From contig CAVVIO010000069.1 in the NCBI GenBank assembly GCA_963748095.1, forward strand, positions 1-64,000: 64,000 nucleotides of DNA, read 5' to 3'. This DNA is from CAVVIO01 sp963748095. GTDB lineage: Bacteria; Bacteroidota; Bacteroidia; Bacteroidales; UBA10428. A program made the translations under genes and the position numbers. Below, in pieces: positions 37,055-46,298 of this stretch; positions within the stretch are counted from its first letter, which is position 1; every line of letters begins with the position of its first letter. The notes beneath the pieces were generated by a model. The model searched no databases, was not told where the DNA came from, and was given only the letters and a program-made list of their open reading frames with translations.

Positions 37055-37936
37055 TTAAACCTCAATACCAAAAACCTGCCTTATCAGTAATCCGATTCCG
37101 AAGGAAATAACTGCAACCCCCAGACTAATAACCAGCATTTCTACAAAACGTTTCCTAAAATTAAGATCTTTTGCAACGGAAATGTAGTAATTAAAAAAGT
37201 AGATCACCAGTATGGCCAGCAGGATGGTAACTCCGAGACATACCAGGTAATGAGTAAAAATAAAATAGGGAACAATAAGAACGATAACAGTAAAGAAATA
37301 GGCAACGCCGGTATATAAAGCTGATTTCCATGCTTCGTTCGCACTTTCCTCCGATTTGGTCGACAGGTATTCGGAAGCTGCCATGGACAAACCGGCAGCT
37401 ATTCCGGTAATAAGTCCAACCAGCGCGATGATCCGCGTATTCTGCAGGGCGAAAGTCAGTCCGGCAAGGGTGCCGGTCAGTTCTACCAGGGCATCGTTCA
37501 GTCCGAGTACCACCGATCCCATGTAATTCAGTTTTTCTTCATTAATCAACCCTATCAGTTCCTGTTCGTGAGCATCTTCATCCAGTGCAATTTTTGCCGC
37601 ATCGGGAATGATATGTGCGAAACTGTTGTAATTATATTGCGCTTTTGTTTCACCCCTTTCCATTAGTTTAATGCCAAAGGTGAGTCCGAAAATGCGGGCC
37701 ACTATGTAATAAAAAAGAATTCTCAATCGGTTGGGGCTTACCTTGGTTTTTGAATATTTTTCCCAGAAATGATAATGAGTCAGCTCTTCTTTTGAAATTT
37801 TGTCCAGAATTTTTTTATTTTCTTTGTTTTTGGTTTTCCTTGCCAGCCGGGCATAAATTGTGTATTCTGTTATTTCGTTTTTTTGAAATTTTTTAATGTT
37901 GTGCAGTTGTTCCTCTGACAGGGTTTTATCTTCCAT
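37055..37936 (-). CDS. Ferritin-like/VIT1-CCC1 fusion membrane protein (MbfA-like)
   Basis: A 293-residue fusion. Residues ~10-75 form a rubrerythrin-like helix pair with Glu ligands (FQKNEITEYTIYARLA and ISKEELTHYHFWEKY); residues ~125-290 are a VIT1/CCC1-type metal transporter with about five helices (YMGSVVLGLNDALVELTGTL and GLSMAASEYLSTKSEE). Such proteins export or sequester Fe2+ and are linked to iron and peroxide stress. An iron role is inferred from the family. The gene stands alone. Confidence 0.85.
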   Translation of the reverse strand: MEDKTLSEEQLHNIKKFQKNEITEYTIYARLARKTKNKENKKILDKISKEELTHYHFWEKYSKTKVSPNRLRILFYYIVARIFGLTFGIKLMERGETKAQYNYNSFAHIIPDAAKIALDEDAHEQELIGLINEEKLNYMGSVVLGLNDALVELTGTLAGLTFALQNTRIIALVGLITGIAAGLSMAASEYLSTKSEESANEAWKSALYTGVAYFFTVIVLIVPYFIFTHYLVCLGVTILLAILVIYFFNYYISVAKDLNFRKRFVEMLVISLGVAVISFGIGLLIRQVFGIEV

Positions 37937-38110
37937 TCCAGCAATTTTTTAATATTTGATACTGTTTTATTATCCTCCTAAATTATAAAAAAGTTTTCAC
38001 CGGGGAAGATAATTATCAGATGTATTATATTAATTATTGTGGAAAAATAATGACATGTACCGGTTACTATCTGTATAATATTACGTCTAAATTTAAATTA
38101 ATACCGGACT

Positions 38111-38215
38111 ATGAATATAGATGTTAACAGAAAATCGCAGAAAAACGGGAATGCAGTTGCTTTGTTGATAAGTACCATCATTCTTATTATACTTGTTGCT
38201 TATTTGTTATTCTGA
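38111..38215 (+). CDS. Small single-helix membrane protein (34 aa)
   Basis: ATG at 38111, TGA at 38213-38215. The product starts MNIDVNRKSQKNGNAVA and ends with one hydrophobic helix, LLISTIILIILVAYLLF. A strong terminator with a 12-bp stem begins 17 bp after the stop, which strongly suggests that a short transcript carrying this frame is made. I do not recognise a family. Its neighbours are a ferritin-VIT gene (divergent) and the tRNA-Asp gene. Confidence 0.6.
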   Translation: MNIDVNRKSQKNGNAVALLISTIILIILVAYLLF

Positions 38216-38231
38216 ATAGGGTGATAAAATG

Positions 38232-38273
38232 AAAGATGACCGGTTAACTTATAGTTTTCCGGTCATCTTTTTC
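38232..38273 (+). terminator. Strong terminator after the 34-residue gene
   Basis: AAAGATGACCGG (38232-38243) pairs perfectly with CCGGTCATCTTT (38259-38270), followed by TTTTTCG-type U run. Confidence 0.85.
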
Positions 38274-38562
38274 GTTAGGTGTGTGACTAAAATTCTGCAG
38301 ATATTATAAAGGATTAGTAAGGTTTCTATATTTTTTGAATTTTTTGATACTTTCCTATGATGGTTTTGAGTGCCGAAAGGTTGCGTCTGCATAGGAAATA
38401 TTTATTCTTTTATAAGCAAAAACTTATACTAACGTTCTGAAATAAAATGAATTTTAGAGAGTTCCGGAACCTGCTTTTTTAAGATATTCGAAGCAATTAT
38501 AAATTTAACCGATATGGCGTTGTAAAAATATTCCGTGGCTAGGGTCGGAATTGTAAAATAAA

Positions 38563-38587
38563 AAAGCCCCTGAATTTCAGGGGCTTT
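38563..38587 (-). terminator. Terminator after tRNA-Asp
   Basis: On the minus strand AAAGCCCCTGAA pairs with TTCAGGGGCTTT and is followed by a T run, 11 bp beyond the tRNA 3' end. Confidence 0.85.
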
Positions 38588-38597
38588 AGTGTGATTC

Positions 38598-38674
38598 TGG
38601 CGGTCACGACGGGACTCGAACCCGCGACCTCCGGCGTGACAGGCCGGCATTCTAACCAGCTGAACTACATGACC
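38598..38674 (-). tRNA. tRNA-Asp (anticodon GTC), CCA encoded
   Basis: On the minus strand GGTCATG pairs with CGTGACC as the acceptor stem; the D-arm is GTTCAGCTGGTTAGAAT, the anticodon arm CCGGCCTGTCACGCCGG with GTC, and the T-arm GCGGGTTCGAGTCCCGT. Discriminator G and a genomic CCA complete the 77-nt gene. A terminator follows directly. Confidence 0.97.
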
Positions 38675-38761
38675 AGTGTTTTAGAATCGAGCCACAAAAT
38701 TAATTCCTTTTTTTATACCACCAAATATAAAGAGCGAAAAAACAGTCATTCATGAAAAAAA

Positions 38762-39298
38762 TCATTCCTGACGGAATATACTGAAGTTAACACTTCCGTA
38801 TTCTCGCTTATCTACGAAGAAAGCATGGCTCGTAAAATTGTATTTTCCAGAATGTTCGAGAATAAACAACCCCTCTGTTTTCAGAAGTTTGTGTTCGAAA
38901 ACAAGACCGGGAAGTGTATCAATATTTTTCAGTTCATAGGGTGGATCGGCGAAGACAAAGTCGTAGGATTTTCCAATATGTGTAATAAATCCGAAAGCAT
39001 CGGCACGGAAAACCTGCAATTCGGATATACCGAGCAGTGCGGCATTTTCTTTTATAGCGCGGTACATCCTGAAATTATGCTCTACAGCATGTACTTTTTG
39101 GCATCCCCGAGACACCAACTCATAACTGATGCTTCCGGTGCCCGAAAACAGGTCGAGCGCTATGGTTTCCTGAAAGTCGATGTAATTATTCAGAACGTTA
39201 AAAAGATTTTCTTTAGCAAAATCGGTGGTAGGCCTTGCTTTGAAGCTTTTAGGTACCGAAATCCGCCTTCCTTTATATTTCCCGCTTACTATCCGCAA
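38762..39298 (-). CDS. rsmD: 16S rRNA (guanine966-N2)-methyltransferase RsmD
   Basis: A 178-residue class I methyltransferase that modifies G966 of 16S rRNA. Motifs: MRIVSGKYKGRRISVPK at the start, PTTDFAKENLFNVLNN, the SAM-binding LDLFSGTGSISYE, and the catalytic FADPPYEL. Size is standard. Its start overlaps the DUF3822 gene end by 10 bp, a pairing common in Bacteroidota. Confidence 0.94.
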   Translation of the reverse strand: MRIVSGKYKGRRISVPKSFKARPTTDFAKENLFNVLNNYIDFQETIALDLFSGTGSISYELVSRGCQKVHAVEHNFRMYRAIKENAALLGISELQVFRADAFGFITHIGKSYDFVFADPPYELKNIDTLPGLVFEHKLLKTEGLFILEHSGKYNFTSHAFFVDKREYGSVNFSIFRQE

Positions 39299-40131
39299 TT
39301 CATTACATTAAATAAGTTGAGGTAACTGTATTTGTTCAGTTTGTCGAACTCGCTGATAAACTCCGGATTTTTATCCGGCGAATTATATTTTACAAATGTA
39401 ATATAACTTTTCAGGGCATTGTAATACCTGGAACTATCGGCATTCTGACCCGACAGGATCAGTTCGGCATGTTGTGGTGACAATCCGAGTTGATTATATA
39501 CATACAGAATAAAATACAACAGGTCGCTTTCCTGTTGATAGGCAAACGAATTATACAAGGCCAGGCCTTTGGGCCCAACAACAGCAATGTCGAAGAACGA
39601 TCGGTTCATATTCACAAATACCTGTTCTTTATTGCCGGTAAAGTTTGAGAGAATACTGTTGATAAGCGGAGTGGACTGGTGATAGAATTTGATGTTTGGT
39701 AACTTTGCAGAGGAGGCAACGTAAGTGGGCATTGCAAAAATAGTATACGCATCAGCGGAGGAGATGTAATTGTAATGTATCTCGTCCAGTTCATTGATAG
39801 TATGATTAAATTCGAAATAGGTCTTTAGTTTCGTCTTATCAAAATAAGCCGAAGGTATAAGTGTCGATTTTTGTGAAAGGTAAATGAATCGGGTTTCCCT
39901 AAAAGGTATTTTCAGCAGGTCGTCTTTTTTAAAGATTTCCTCCATTTTATCTACAAGCTGGTCGACCTGTTTTATATCATCGAGTTTGTAGTTGCGAAAA
40001 CCAGTGAAGATCCGTTTGCCGGGGTCGTATATACAAAAAGAAAATCCATCCAGGCTTACCTGGATGGATAATATGCTGTTTTCTAATGCCTGTTGGTCGA
40101 TGCTTTTTTCAAGAATATAGATTTCAGGCAT
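39289..40131 (-). CDS. DUF3822 family protein
   Basis: A 280-residue protein with no signal peptide or membrane helix. The pattern (LSIQVSLDGFSFCIYD, FEFNHTINELDEIHYNYI, YHQSTPLINSI, LSGQNADSSRYYNAL) matches DUF3822, an actin/FtsA-like ATPase-fold family without known function. It lies just upstream of rsmD and overlaps it, and only 9 bp after the preceding gene's stop, so the three form one operon. Confidence 0.85.
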   Translation of the reverse strand: MPEIYILEKSIDQQALENSILSIQVSLDGFSFCIYDPGKRIFTGFRNYKLDDIKQVDQLVDKMEEIFKKDDLLKIPFRETRFIYLSQKSTLIPSAYFDKTKLKTYFEFNHTINELDEIHYNYISSADAYTIFAMPTYVASSAKLPNIKFYHQSTPLINSILSNFTGNKEQVFVNMNRSFFDIAVVGPKGLALYNSFAYQQESDLLYFILYVYNQLGLSPQHAELILSGQNADSSRYYNALKSYITFVKYNSPDKNPEFISEFDKLNKYSYLNLFNVMNCG

Positions 40132-40140
40132 ACTGGAAGT

Positions 40141-40761
40141 TTATTTTTCCCAGTTCCCGGCGTTGTTCGTTGGTTCGGTCAGTGATCCTACTCTAAGACC
40201 CGGGAATTTGGTAATTTTCATTTGTTCTTCTTTGTAATTGATGATCAATTGTTTGTCCATCCCTGCCAATAAGGTATCATACAAGGCAGAAGCTTCGAAT
40301 ACCTGGACTACTACTCCCGATCCGGTTTTAACTGAACCTGCACCTAGTTTAAACTGGGCATTATCGGTATATGGAATGTATCGTATACTATCAACATGGA
40401 ACCCAGGTTTGAAAAGCGAATCGAGTACCGGTATTTTGGTGATAGATTTACTTATAATTCCTTTTTGCAGCGCCTCTTTCTGGGTCATTACATCCTGGTC
40501 GTATGTACCTATAATTTTAGCAATGTCGAAAGAATCGTGTTTAACAAAATTGATCAGGGTGTCGAAACTTCCTGTATATTTTTCAAACTTATCTTTATAG
40601 GCTACTTCCATGGTCCGGATATCTTTTAATTTGGCGATGGTAGCTTGTTCTCTGACATTCCGTTCCTTATTGAACCGAATGGGTTTCATGATGCTTTGTA
40701 CCAGCAGATACACTAATATAACGATGACTATAGCCAGAATGAATTGAAATACTGTTTTCAT
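40141..40761 (-). CDS. Conserved-looking hypothetical membrane-anchored protein
   Basis: A 206-residue protein with one N-terminal membrane helix (FQFILAIVIVILVYLLVQSI) followed by a basic segment and a heptad-like region (EQATIAKLKDIRTMEVAYKDKFEKYTGSFDTL), a layout like pseudopilins or Bacteroidota type IV pilin-like subunits. The remaining part is a soluble alpha/beta domain. I do not recognise a family. It is the first gene of the short operon with DUF3822 and rsmD. Confidence 0.7.
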   Translation of the reverse strand: MKTVFQFILAIVIVILVYLLVQSIMKPIRFNKERNVREQATIAKLKDIRTMEVAYKDKFEKYTGSFDTLINFVKHDSFDIAKIIGTYDQDVMTQKEALQKGIISKSITKIPVLDSLFKPGFHVDSIRYIPYTDNAQFKLGAGSVKTGSGVVVQVFEASALYDTLLAGMDKQLIINYKEEQMKITKFPGLRVGSLTEPTNNAGNWEK

Positions 40762-40844
40762 TTGTATACCTTGTTTTTTGTTTGCTTGCGAATTTAAAAA
40801 AAAAATGGATTATAAATTTTATATTTAGATTTTATTTTTAGCAA

Positions 40845-42263
40845 ATGTTAAAAAATCACCTGGCGACACAAATACTTGAGAAGCTTAATTATACACCGAC
40901 ACACGGACAGGATTCACTTATTCGGAAAATTACCGAATTTATAATTGAAGACGATCAGGAAAGTATATTTTTAATAAAAGGTTATGCCGGAACAGGAAAG
41001 ACAACTATTATCAGCGCCCTGGTAAACGTGTTCGATGAACTACAGATGAAGTATGTATTGCTGGCCCCTACGGGAAGAGCAGCCAAAGTACTATGCGCAT
41101 ACAGCGGAAAACAGGCGTATACCATTCACAAGAAGATTTACCGTCAACGGTCATCGAAAGATGGTTTCGGCTCTTTTATGCTGGAAAATAACCTGCATAC
41201 AAATACCCTCTTTATTGTCGACGAAGCATCCATGATCTCTAATACGGCTGGTGATAGTACTCTTTTTGGATCGGGAAGGCTGCTGGACGACCTGATAGAA
41301 TATGTTCTCAACGATAAAGGATGCCGGCTGATGCTGATAGGTGATACAGCTCAACTGCCACCGGTAGGCATATCGATAAGTCCGGCACTCGATGCAAGGG
41401 AGTTACAAAATTACCGTCATCCTGTAACAGAAGTTTTCCTGTCTGATATTATCCGGCAATCGGCTGATTCAGGAATTCTTATGAATGCAACTACAGTAAG
41501 GAATATGATCACAGCGAAGCAGATCACATATCCACATTTTCAGCTGGAAAATTTTCCGGATATACTTTCCATAAACGGTACTGAGCTATTGGAAGAGTTA
41601 ACAGAAAGTTATGATAAATATGGCATCGGGGAAACCATTGTGCTATGCCGGTCGAATAAAAGGGCAAACCGCTATAACGAAGGTATCCGGAGACAGATTC
41701 TGTGGCGTGAAGATGAAATAAATGTGGGCGATCAACTGATGATAGTCAAGAACAACTATTTCTGGTTACAAGGAAATCAGCAAGTGGATTTTATAGCCAA
41801 TGGTGATATTGTGGAAGTAACACAGATAAAGCGTTACGAGGAAATGCATGGTTTTCGTTTTGCCGATGTAACGGTACACATGGCCGACTATGACCTGGAT
41901 CTGGATACCAAAATAATACTGGATACCCTGTCTGTTGAAAGTCCTTCGTTACCTTCGGAATATAATAAAAAATTGTTTTATGCTGTGGCTGAAGATTATT
42001 CGGGAGAAAAGACAAAGAAGAAGCAATATGATAAAGTTAGGAACGATCCGTATTTCAATGCCCTTCAAATAAAATATGCCTATGCGGTTACCTGTCACAA
42101 AGCACAGGGCGGGCAATGGAAATCTGTATTTGTTGATCAGGGATATGTAACAGAAGAGAATCTCGATGTGGATTATTTACGCTGGTTATATACTGCCTTT
42201 ACAAGAGCAATAGAAAAACTTTACCTGGTTAATTTTTCAGAAAAGTTTTTTGAGTCTGTGTAA
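40845..42263 (+). CDS. RecD-like ATP-dependent DNA helicase
   Basis: A 472-residue superfamily 1 helicase. Walker A is GYAGTGKTTIISAL, then APTGRAAKVLCAYSG, DEXX box FIVDEASMIS, RLMLIGDTAQLPPVG, and the C-terminal UvrD-like motif VTCHKAQGGQWKSVFVDQG with YTAFTRAIEKLYLV. It resembles the single-subunit RecD/Pif1-type helicases common in Bacteroidota, of uncertain repair role. It is divergent from the hypothetical gene by 83 bp. Confidence 0.9.
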   Translation: MLKNHLATQILEKLNYTPTHGQDSLIRKITEFIIEDDQESIFLIKGYAGTGKTTIISALVNVFDELQMKYVLLAPTGRAAKVLCAYSGKQAYTIHKKIYRQRSSKDGFGSFMLENNLHTNTLFIVDEASMISNTAGDSTLFGSGRLLDDLIEYVLNDKGCRLMLIGDTAQLPPVGISISPALDARELQNYRHPVTEVFLSDIIRQSADSGILMNATTVRNMITAKQITYPHFQLENFPDILSINGTELLEELTESYDKYGIGETIVLCRSNKRANRYNEGIRRQILWREDEINVGDQLMIVKNNYFWLQGNQQVDFIANGDIVEVTQIKRYEEMHGFRFADVTVHMADYDLDLDTKIILDTLSVESPSLPSEYNKKLFYAVAEDYSGEKTKKKQYDKVRNDPYFNALQIKYAYAVTCHKAQGGQWKSVFVDQGYVTEENLDVDYLRWLYTAFTRAIEKLYLVNFSEKFFESV

Positions 42264-42282
42264 GCCAAAACTTTTATAGAGC

Positions 42283-42301
42283 AGGTATTTTATACCTTTT
42301 G
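42283..42301 (+). terminator. Weak terminator after the helicase
   Basis: AGGTAT-TTT-ATACCT hairpin followed by a short T run; a marginal intrinsic terminator. Confidence 0.4.
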
Positions 42302-42360
42302 TTGATGAAGGAGAGACAATGTATCATGGTGATAGGGTAGATGAGGTCAACAGATTTCAT

Positions 42361-42368
42361 TAACTTTG
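42361..42368 (+). promoter_or_regulatory. -7 box (TAACTTTG) upstream of yjbQ
   Basis: Exact TAnnTTTG match 24 bp before the start codon. No convincing -33 TTG is seen at the usual distance. Confidence 0.45.
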
Positions 42369-42391
42369 AAAGAATAAAAACTTTTTAAATT

Positions 42392-42809
42392 ATGAAATCA
42401 TACAGAAAAGAACTTTGGTTCAACACAGATCGGACGGCGACAACTTATCAATATAACTCCCGATGTGCAGCAATGCCTTACCGAAAGCGGGGTAAAAGAA
42501 GGAATGATATTGGTAAATGCCATGCACATAACAGCAAGTGTATTTATCAACGACGACGAATCGGGACTTCACCATGACTATGAAGTATGGCTCGAAAAAC
42601 TGGCTCCGGAAAAACCATATTCTCAATACAAACACAATGGTTTTGAAGACAATGCCGATGCCCATTTGAAGCGCACCGTTATGGGGAGGGAGGTCGTAGT
42701 TGCCATAACAGAAGGTAAGCTTGATTTTGGTCCGTGGGAACAAATTTTTTACGGGGAATTTGATGGCAAAAGAAGAAAGAGGGTGTTGGTTAAAATTATC
42801 GGGGAATAG
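42392..42809 (+). pseudogene. YjbQ/UPF0047 family gene with a one-base frameshift
   Basis: The frame from ATG 42392 starts MKSYRKELWFNTDR; the rest (INITPDVQQCLTESGVKEGM, NAMHITASVFINDDESGL, GKLDFGPWEQIFYGEFDG) is in another frame. Together they cover a complete YjbQ protein, whose family has thiamine-phosphate synthase-like activity. Removing one A near 42434 (GATCGGaCGGCGA) restores a continuous 138-residue protein of normal size. All the conserved residues are kept, so a sequencing insertion is likelier than decay. An alternative start at 42465 would drop about 24 conserved residues. Confidence 0.82.
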
Positions 42810-42879
42810 AAAATCTCCGATATACCAAACTGGCCTTTTAATTCAGACAATTATTTAAAGAGATTTTTATTACTTGATC

Positions 42880-42899
42880 AACCTCTGACAGAGGTTTTT
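42880..42899 (+). terminator. Terminator after yjbQ
   Basis: AACCTCT-GAC-AGAGGTT hairpin followed directly by a T run. Confidence 0.7.
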
Positions 42900-43058
42900 G
42901 ACCACTGTCAGGATTTTTATTAAATATAATTTTACAAGCTGAGAATTTGTGAATCAGGTTAATCTGGTTTTTGTCATGTCGCTCTTTCGTCCCTCGCTTT
43001 TTTCACTCATTTCTCATTACTCTCCTCACATATCTGCCACTGTCGTTGTTAATCCTGC

Positions 43059-44804
43059 CTACTGTATTTTCAAATCCTCAATTATACGTTCAATCTTTTG
43101 TCCAAGAGCATGGTTGACTTTATCATAGTCTTTCCTGCTTTTTAATTTATCTTTCACACTGAAATAAAATTTAATTTTTGGTTCGGTGCCCGACGGCCTT
43201 ACGGATATTTTCGATCCGCCTTTGGTATGGAATTGAAGTACATTCGATTTTGGAAGGTCAATTTTTTTGACAGTTTTTTTAGCAACGTCCAGTGATTCCT
43301 GTTTCAGGTAATCGTCAATACGGACTACATGTTCCCCGTCAATCATTGTTGGTGGATTGTTCCTGAAATTATCCATGATTTTCTGAATTTCCTCACCGCC
43401 TTCTTTACCTTTACGCACGATGGAAATAAGCTTTTCCTTATAAAACCCGAATTCCTTGTATATTTTCAACAGTAATTCGAACATCGATATCCCCTGGTCT
43501 CTTGCCCATGCAGCTGTTTCGGCTAACATGGCGCACGATATTACAGCATCTTTATCACGTACAAAGTCACCTACCAGGTATCCGTAACTTTCTTCCCCGC
43601 CGCCAATAAAAGTCTTTTCTTCTTCATTGCGTTTAATGATATCCGCAATGTACTTAAAACCGGTTAATACATCGAAATGCTGTACATGGAATTTTGCAGC
43701 AATATCTGCCAATAATTCGGTAGTTACAATGGTTTTTACGATGTATTCGTTTCCGGTAAGCATGCCCTTCTCCGACCATTTGGTGAGAAGATAATAAATA
43801 AGCAGTGTTGCCGACTGGTTTCCATTAAGAATAATAAATTTTCCGGTGTTATCCTTTACGGCAATTCCCACCCGGTCGGCATCGGGATCGGTAGCCATTA
43901 CAATTTCAGCGTCGTTTTCTTCCGCTTTTTTTATGGCCATCTCCAGGGCTGCACTTTCTTCGGGATTGGGTGAATGAACGGTCGGAAAATTTCCGTCGGT
44001 CACATCCTGTTCGGGCACGTGGATAACATTGGTAAATCCTGATTTTTTAAGGATCAAGGGAACCAGGTGCACACCAGTTCCGTGAATAGGTGTATACACG
44101 ATCTTCATATCTTTATTGCGTGTAACGACTTCAGGTGAAAGGCGTAAGTTCTCAATTTTATCCGTATATATCTCGTCGAAAGATTTACCAACATACTCTA
44201 TGTTAACATCCGGACCATCGAATTTAATTTCCGATACGGAACTGATCTTTTGCACTTCTTCGATAATACCTTTATCATGTGGGCTGATTACCTGTCCGCC
44301 ATCTTCCCAGTAAGCCTTATAGCCGTTGTATTCTTTTGGGTTATGCGAAGCAGTGATAACCACACCGCTCTGGCAACCGAAATAACGAATGGCAAAAGAC
44401 AATTCGGGGGTAGGTCGTAGTTCGTCGAAAAGGTACACTTTAAAGCCGTTGGCCGAAAATATTTTAGCAGTGGTTTCTGCAAAAAGACGGCTATTGTTTC
44501 TTGAATCGTGTGCAATGGCAACATTGATCTGTGCCACCCCGGAAAAGCTTTTTTTCAGGTAATTACTTAATCCCTGGGTGGCTGCTCCAACCGTATATAT
44601 GTTCATTCTGTTGGTGCCGGCTCCCATGATGCCCCGCAAACCTCCGGTACCAAATTCCAGATCGCGGTAAAAAGAATCAATCAATTCTTTTTCGTCGTGA
44701 TCCAGTAAATATTTTACTTTTTCCTTGGTGTCTTTATCATAGTTTCCTTTAAGCCATTGTCCGGCTCTTTCTTTCACCTTTTCAAGCAGTTCCTGGTTTT
44801 CCAT
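43059..44804 (-). CDS. Phosphoglucomutase/phosphomannomutase
   Basis: A 581-residue alpha-D-phosphohexomutase that converts hexose 6-phosphate to hexose 1-phosphate. The phosphoserine loop is TASHNPKEYNG, the Mg site is ATDPDADRVGIAV, the sugar-binding loop is GGGEESYGYLVGD and the phosphate-binding loop is VRPSGTEPKIKFYF. The length matches the large bacterial PgcA/PGM type. It is the last gene of the nucleotide-sugar operon and would supply glucose 1-phosphate to rfbA. Confidence 0.93.
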   Translation of the reverse strand: MENQELLEKVKERAGQWLKGNYDKDTKEKVKYLLDHDEKELIDSFYRDLEFGTGGLRGIMGAGTNRMNIYTVGAATQGLSNYLKKSFSGVAQINVAIAHDSRNNSRLFAETTAKIFSANGFKVYLFDELRPTPELSFAIRYFGCQSGVVITASHNPKEYNGYKAYWEDGGQVISPHDKGIIEEVQKISSVSEIKFDGPDVNIEYVGKSFDEIYTDKIENLRLSPEVVTRNKDMKIVYTPIHGTGVHLVPLILKKSGFTNVIHVPEQDVTDGNFPTVHSPNPEESAALEMAIKKAEENDAEIVMATDPDADRVGIAVKDNTGKFIILNGNQSATLLIYYLLTKWSEKGMLTGNEYIVKTIVTTELLADIAAKFHVQHFDVLTGFKYIADIIKRNEEEKTFIGGGEESYGYLVGDFVRDKDAVISCAMLAETAAWARDQGISMFELLLKIYKEFGFYKEKLISIVRKGKEGGEEIQKIMDNFRNNPPTMIDGEHVVRIDDYLKQESLDVAKKTVKKIDLPKSNVLQFHTKGGSKISVRPSGTEPKIKFYFSVKDKLKSRKDYDKVNHALGQKIERIIEDLKIQ

Positions 44805-44846
44805 TTTTGAATGATTTAAATATTTTTCATGAAGAATAACATATTA

Positions 44847-45716
44847 CTAGGTATTATGTTCTGAAAGAACCTCCAGTAAACTATCACGCCAGTTAGCAAT
44901 ATTCAGATTATACAACTCTTTGATTTTTGTTTTATTTAGTACACTATAAGGCGGTCGATGTGCGGGTAAGGGATAATCTTTTGTTTCAATTGGGATTACG
45001 TGGCAATTCAACCGGGAGATACGGATAATTTCACAGGCAAAGTCATACCAGCTGCATATTCCTTCGTTGGTGAAATGAAAAATTCCGGGATGATAAGAAG
45101 ATTCATCCTCGATGGTTTGTTTAATAATGGCAAGAACAATTTTTGCCAGATCAATAGCGCTGGTAGGACTTCCAACCTGGTCAGCTACCACTTTTATTTC
45201 TTTATTTTCCCTGCCTATGCGGAGAATGGTTTTCAGAAAATTTGATCCTGTACCTGAGTACAACCATGCCGTACGGATGATGGTTGACTGATTATACAGC
45301 ATTACTTTTTGTTCGCCTGCCAGTTTGCTTTTTCCATATACCGATTGCGGGTTCGGGGTATCTGTTTCCCGGTAAGGTATCCAGGTTTGTCCGTCGAAAA
45401 CATAATCGGTAGAGATGTGGATAAATTTACTTTGGTATTTTGCACATGTTTCAGCCAGAAAAGCAGGAATATCCGCATTGATCTTATAGGCAGTATCCTG
45501 ATCGCTTTCGGCTTTATCAACAGCAGTATATGCAGCACAGTTCACAACAAAGTCGGGACGGTTATCCTGAAAAAATGTGGTTACCTCGTCATAGCGGGTA
45601 AGGTCCAGTGTGTCCACATCGTGAAAGAGAAAGCGGGTACCGGGTAATTGCCCTGAGATATTCCTTATAGATTGACCGAGTTGTCCGTTTGAACCTGTTA
45701 CTAAAATTACCGGCAT
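44847..45716 (-). CDS. rfbD: dTDP-4-dehydrorhamnose reductase
   Basis: A 289-residue SDR that makes dTDP-L-rhamnose in the last step. Features: N-terminal VTGSNGQLGQSIR, FVVNCAAYTAVDKAESD, STDYVFDG, the catalytic Y-x3-K in VYGKSKLAGEQ, and IIRTAWLYSGTGSNF. It begins 15 bp after the rfbC stop in a minus-strand operon. Confidence 0.93.
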   Translation of the reverse strand: MPVILVTGSNGQLGQSIRNISGQLPGTRFLFHDVDTLDLTRYDEVTTFFQDNRPDFVVNCAAYTAVDKAESDQDTAYKINADIPAFLAETCAKYQSKFIHISTDYVFDGQTWIPYRETDTPNPQSVYGKSKLAGEQKVMLYNQSTIIRTAWLYSGTGSNFLKTILRIGRENKEIKVVADQVGSPTSAIDLAKIVLAIIKQTIEDESSYHPGIFHFTNEGICSWYDFACEIIRISRLNCHVIPIETKDYPLPAHRPPYSVLNKTKIKELYNLNIANWRDSLLEVLSEHNT

Positions 45717-45731
45717 AATATCTGAATTATG

Positions 45732-46286
45732 TTAGAATGTAAAGTTAATATCTGCTTTATCAAACGTAGGGTGCCTGAGATCTTTATCCGATATTATCTC
45801 ATCACCGGGAGCAATGCCCCAGTCGATTCCAAGGGAGGCATCGTTATAAATAATCCCACGTTCCGATCCGGGATTATAAAAGTCATCGCATTTATAAAGG
45901 ATAATGGCTGTTTCGCTAATAACGGAAAAACCGTGTGCAAATCCTTTAGGCACCAATAATTGTTTATTGTTGGTATCTGAGAGGTCGATGCTGAACCATT
46001 TACCAAAAGTCGGCGATCCCTTACGAATGTCCACGGCAACATCGCGTATATTTCCCTTCAATACCCTTATAAGCTTGGTTTGTGCATGGGGTTCCAACTG
46101 GTAATGTAATCCGCGTATCACACCACGGGAAGACTTCGACTGGTTATCCTGAACGAATTGTATATTAATCCCGGCTTCTTTCAGCATCTTCTCGTTATAA
46201 CTTTCAAAAAAATAACCGCGATTATCTGTAAATATTTTTGGTTCTATAATCAGGAGCCCTTCGAGTCCGGTTTCAGAAATTTTCAT
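45732..46286 (-). CDS. rfbC: dTDP-4-dehydrorhamnose 3,5-epimerase
   Basis: A 184-residue cupin-type epimerase. Motifs: FTDNRGYFFESYN, FVQDNQSKSSRGVIRGLHYQ (active His), VDIRKGSPTFGKW, PKGFAHGFSVIS, and GIIYNDASLGIDW. It comes between rfbA and rfbD in the rhamnose route. Confidence 0.94.
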   Translation of the reverse strand: MKISETGLEGLLIIEPKIFTDNRGYFFESYNEKMLKEAGINIQFVQDNQSKSSRGVIRGLHYQLEPHAQTKLIRVLKGNIRDVAVDIRKGSPTFGKWFSIDLSDTNNKQLLVPKGFAHGFSVISETAIILYKCDDFYNPGSERGIIYNDASLGIDWGIAPGDEIISDKDLRHPTFDKADINFTF

Positions 46287-46298
46287 ATCAGTAAATCA

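Noticed and set aside
38429..38650. Minus-strand frame beginning MPACHAGGRGFESRRDRQ
   Set aside because: It runs over the tRNA-Asp gene; the start is the well-known artefact of reading through a tRNA.
42465..42809. yjbQ starting at the internal ATG
   Set aside because: It would drop about 24 conserved residues that are present in the other frame.
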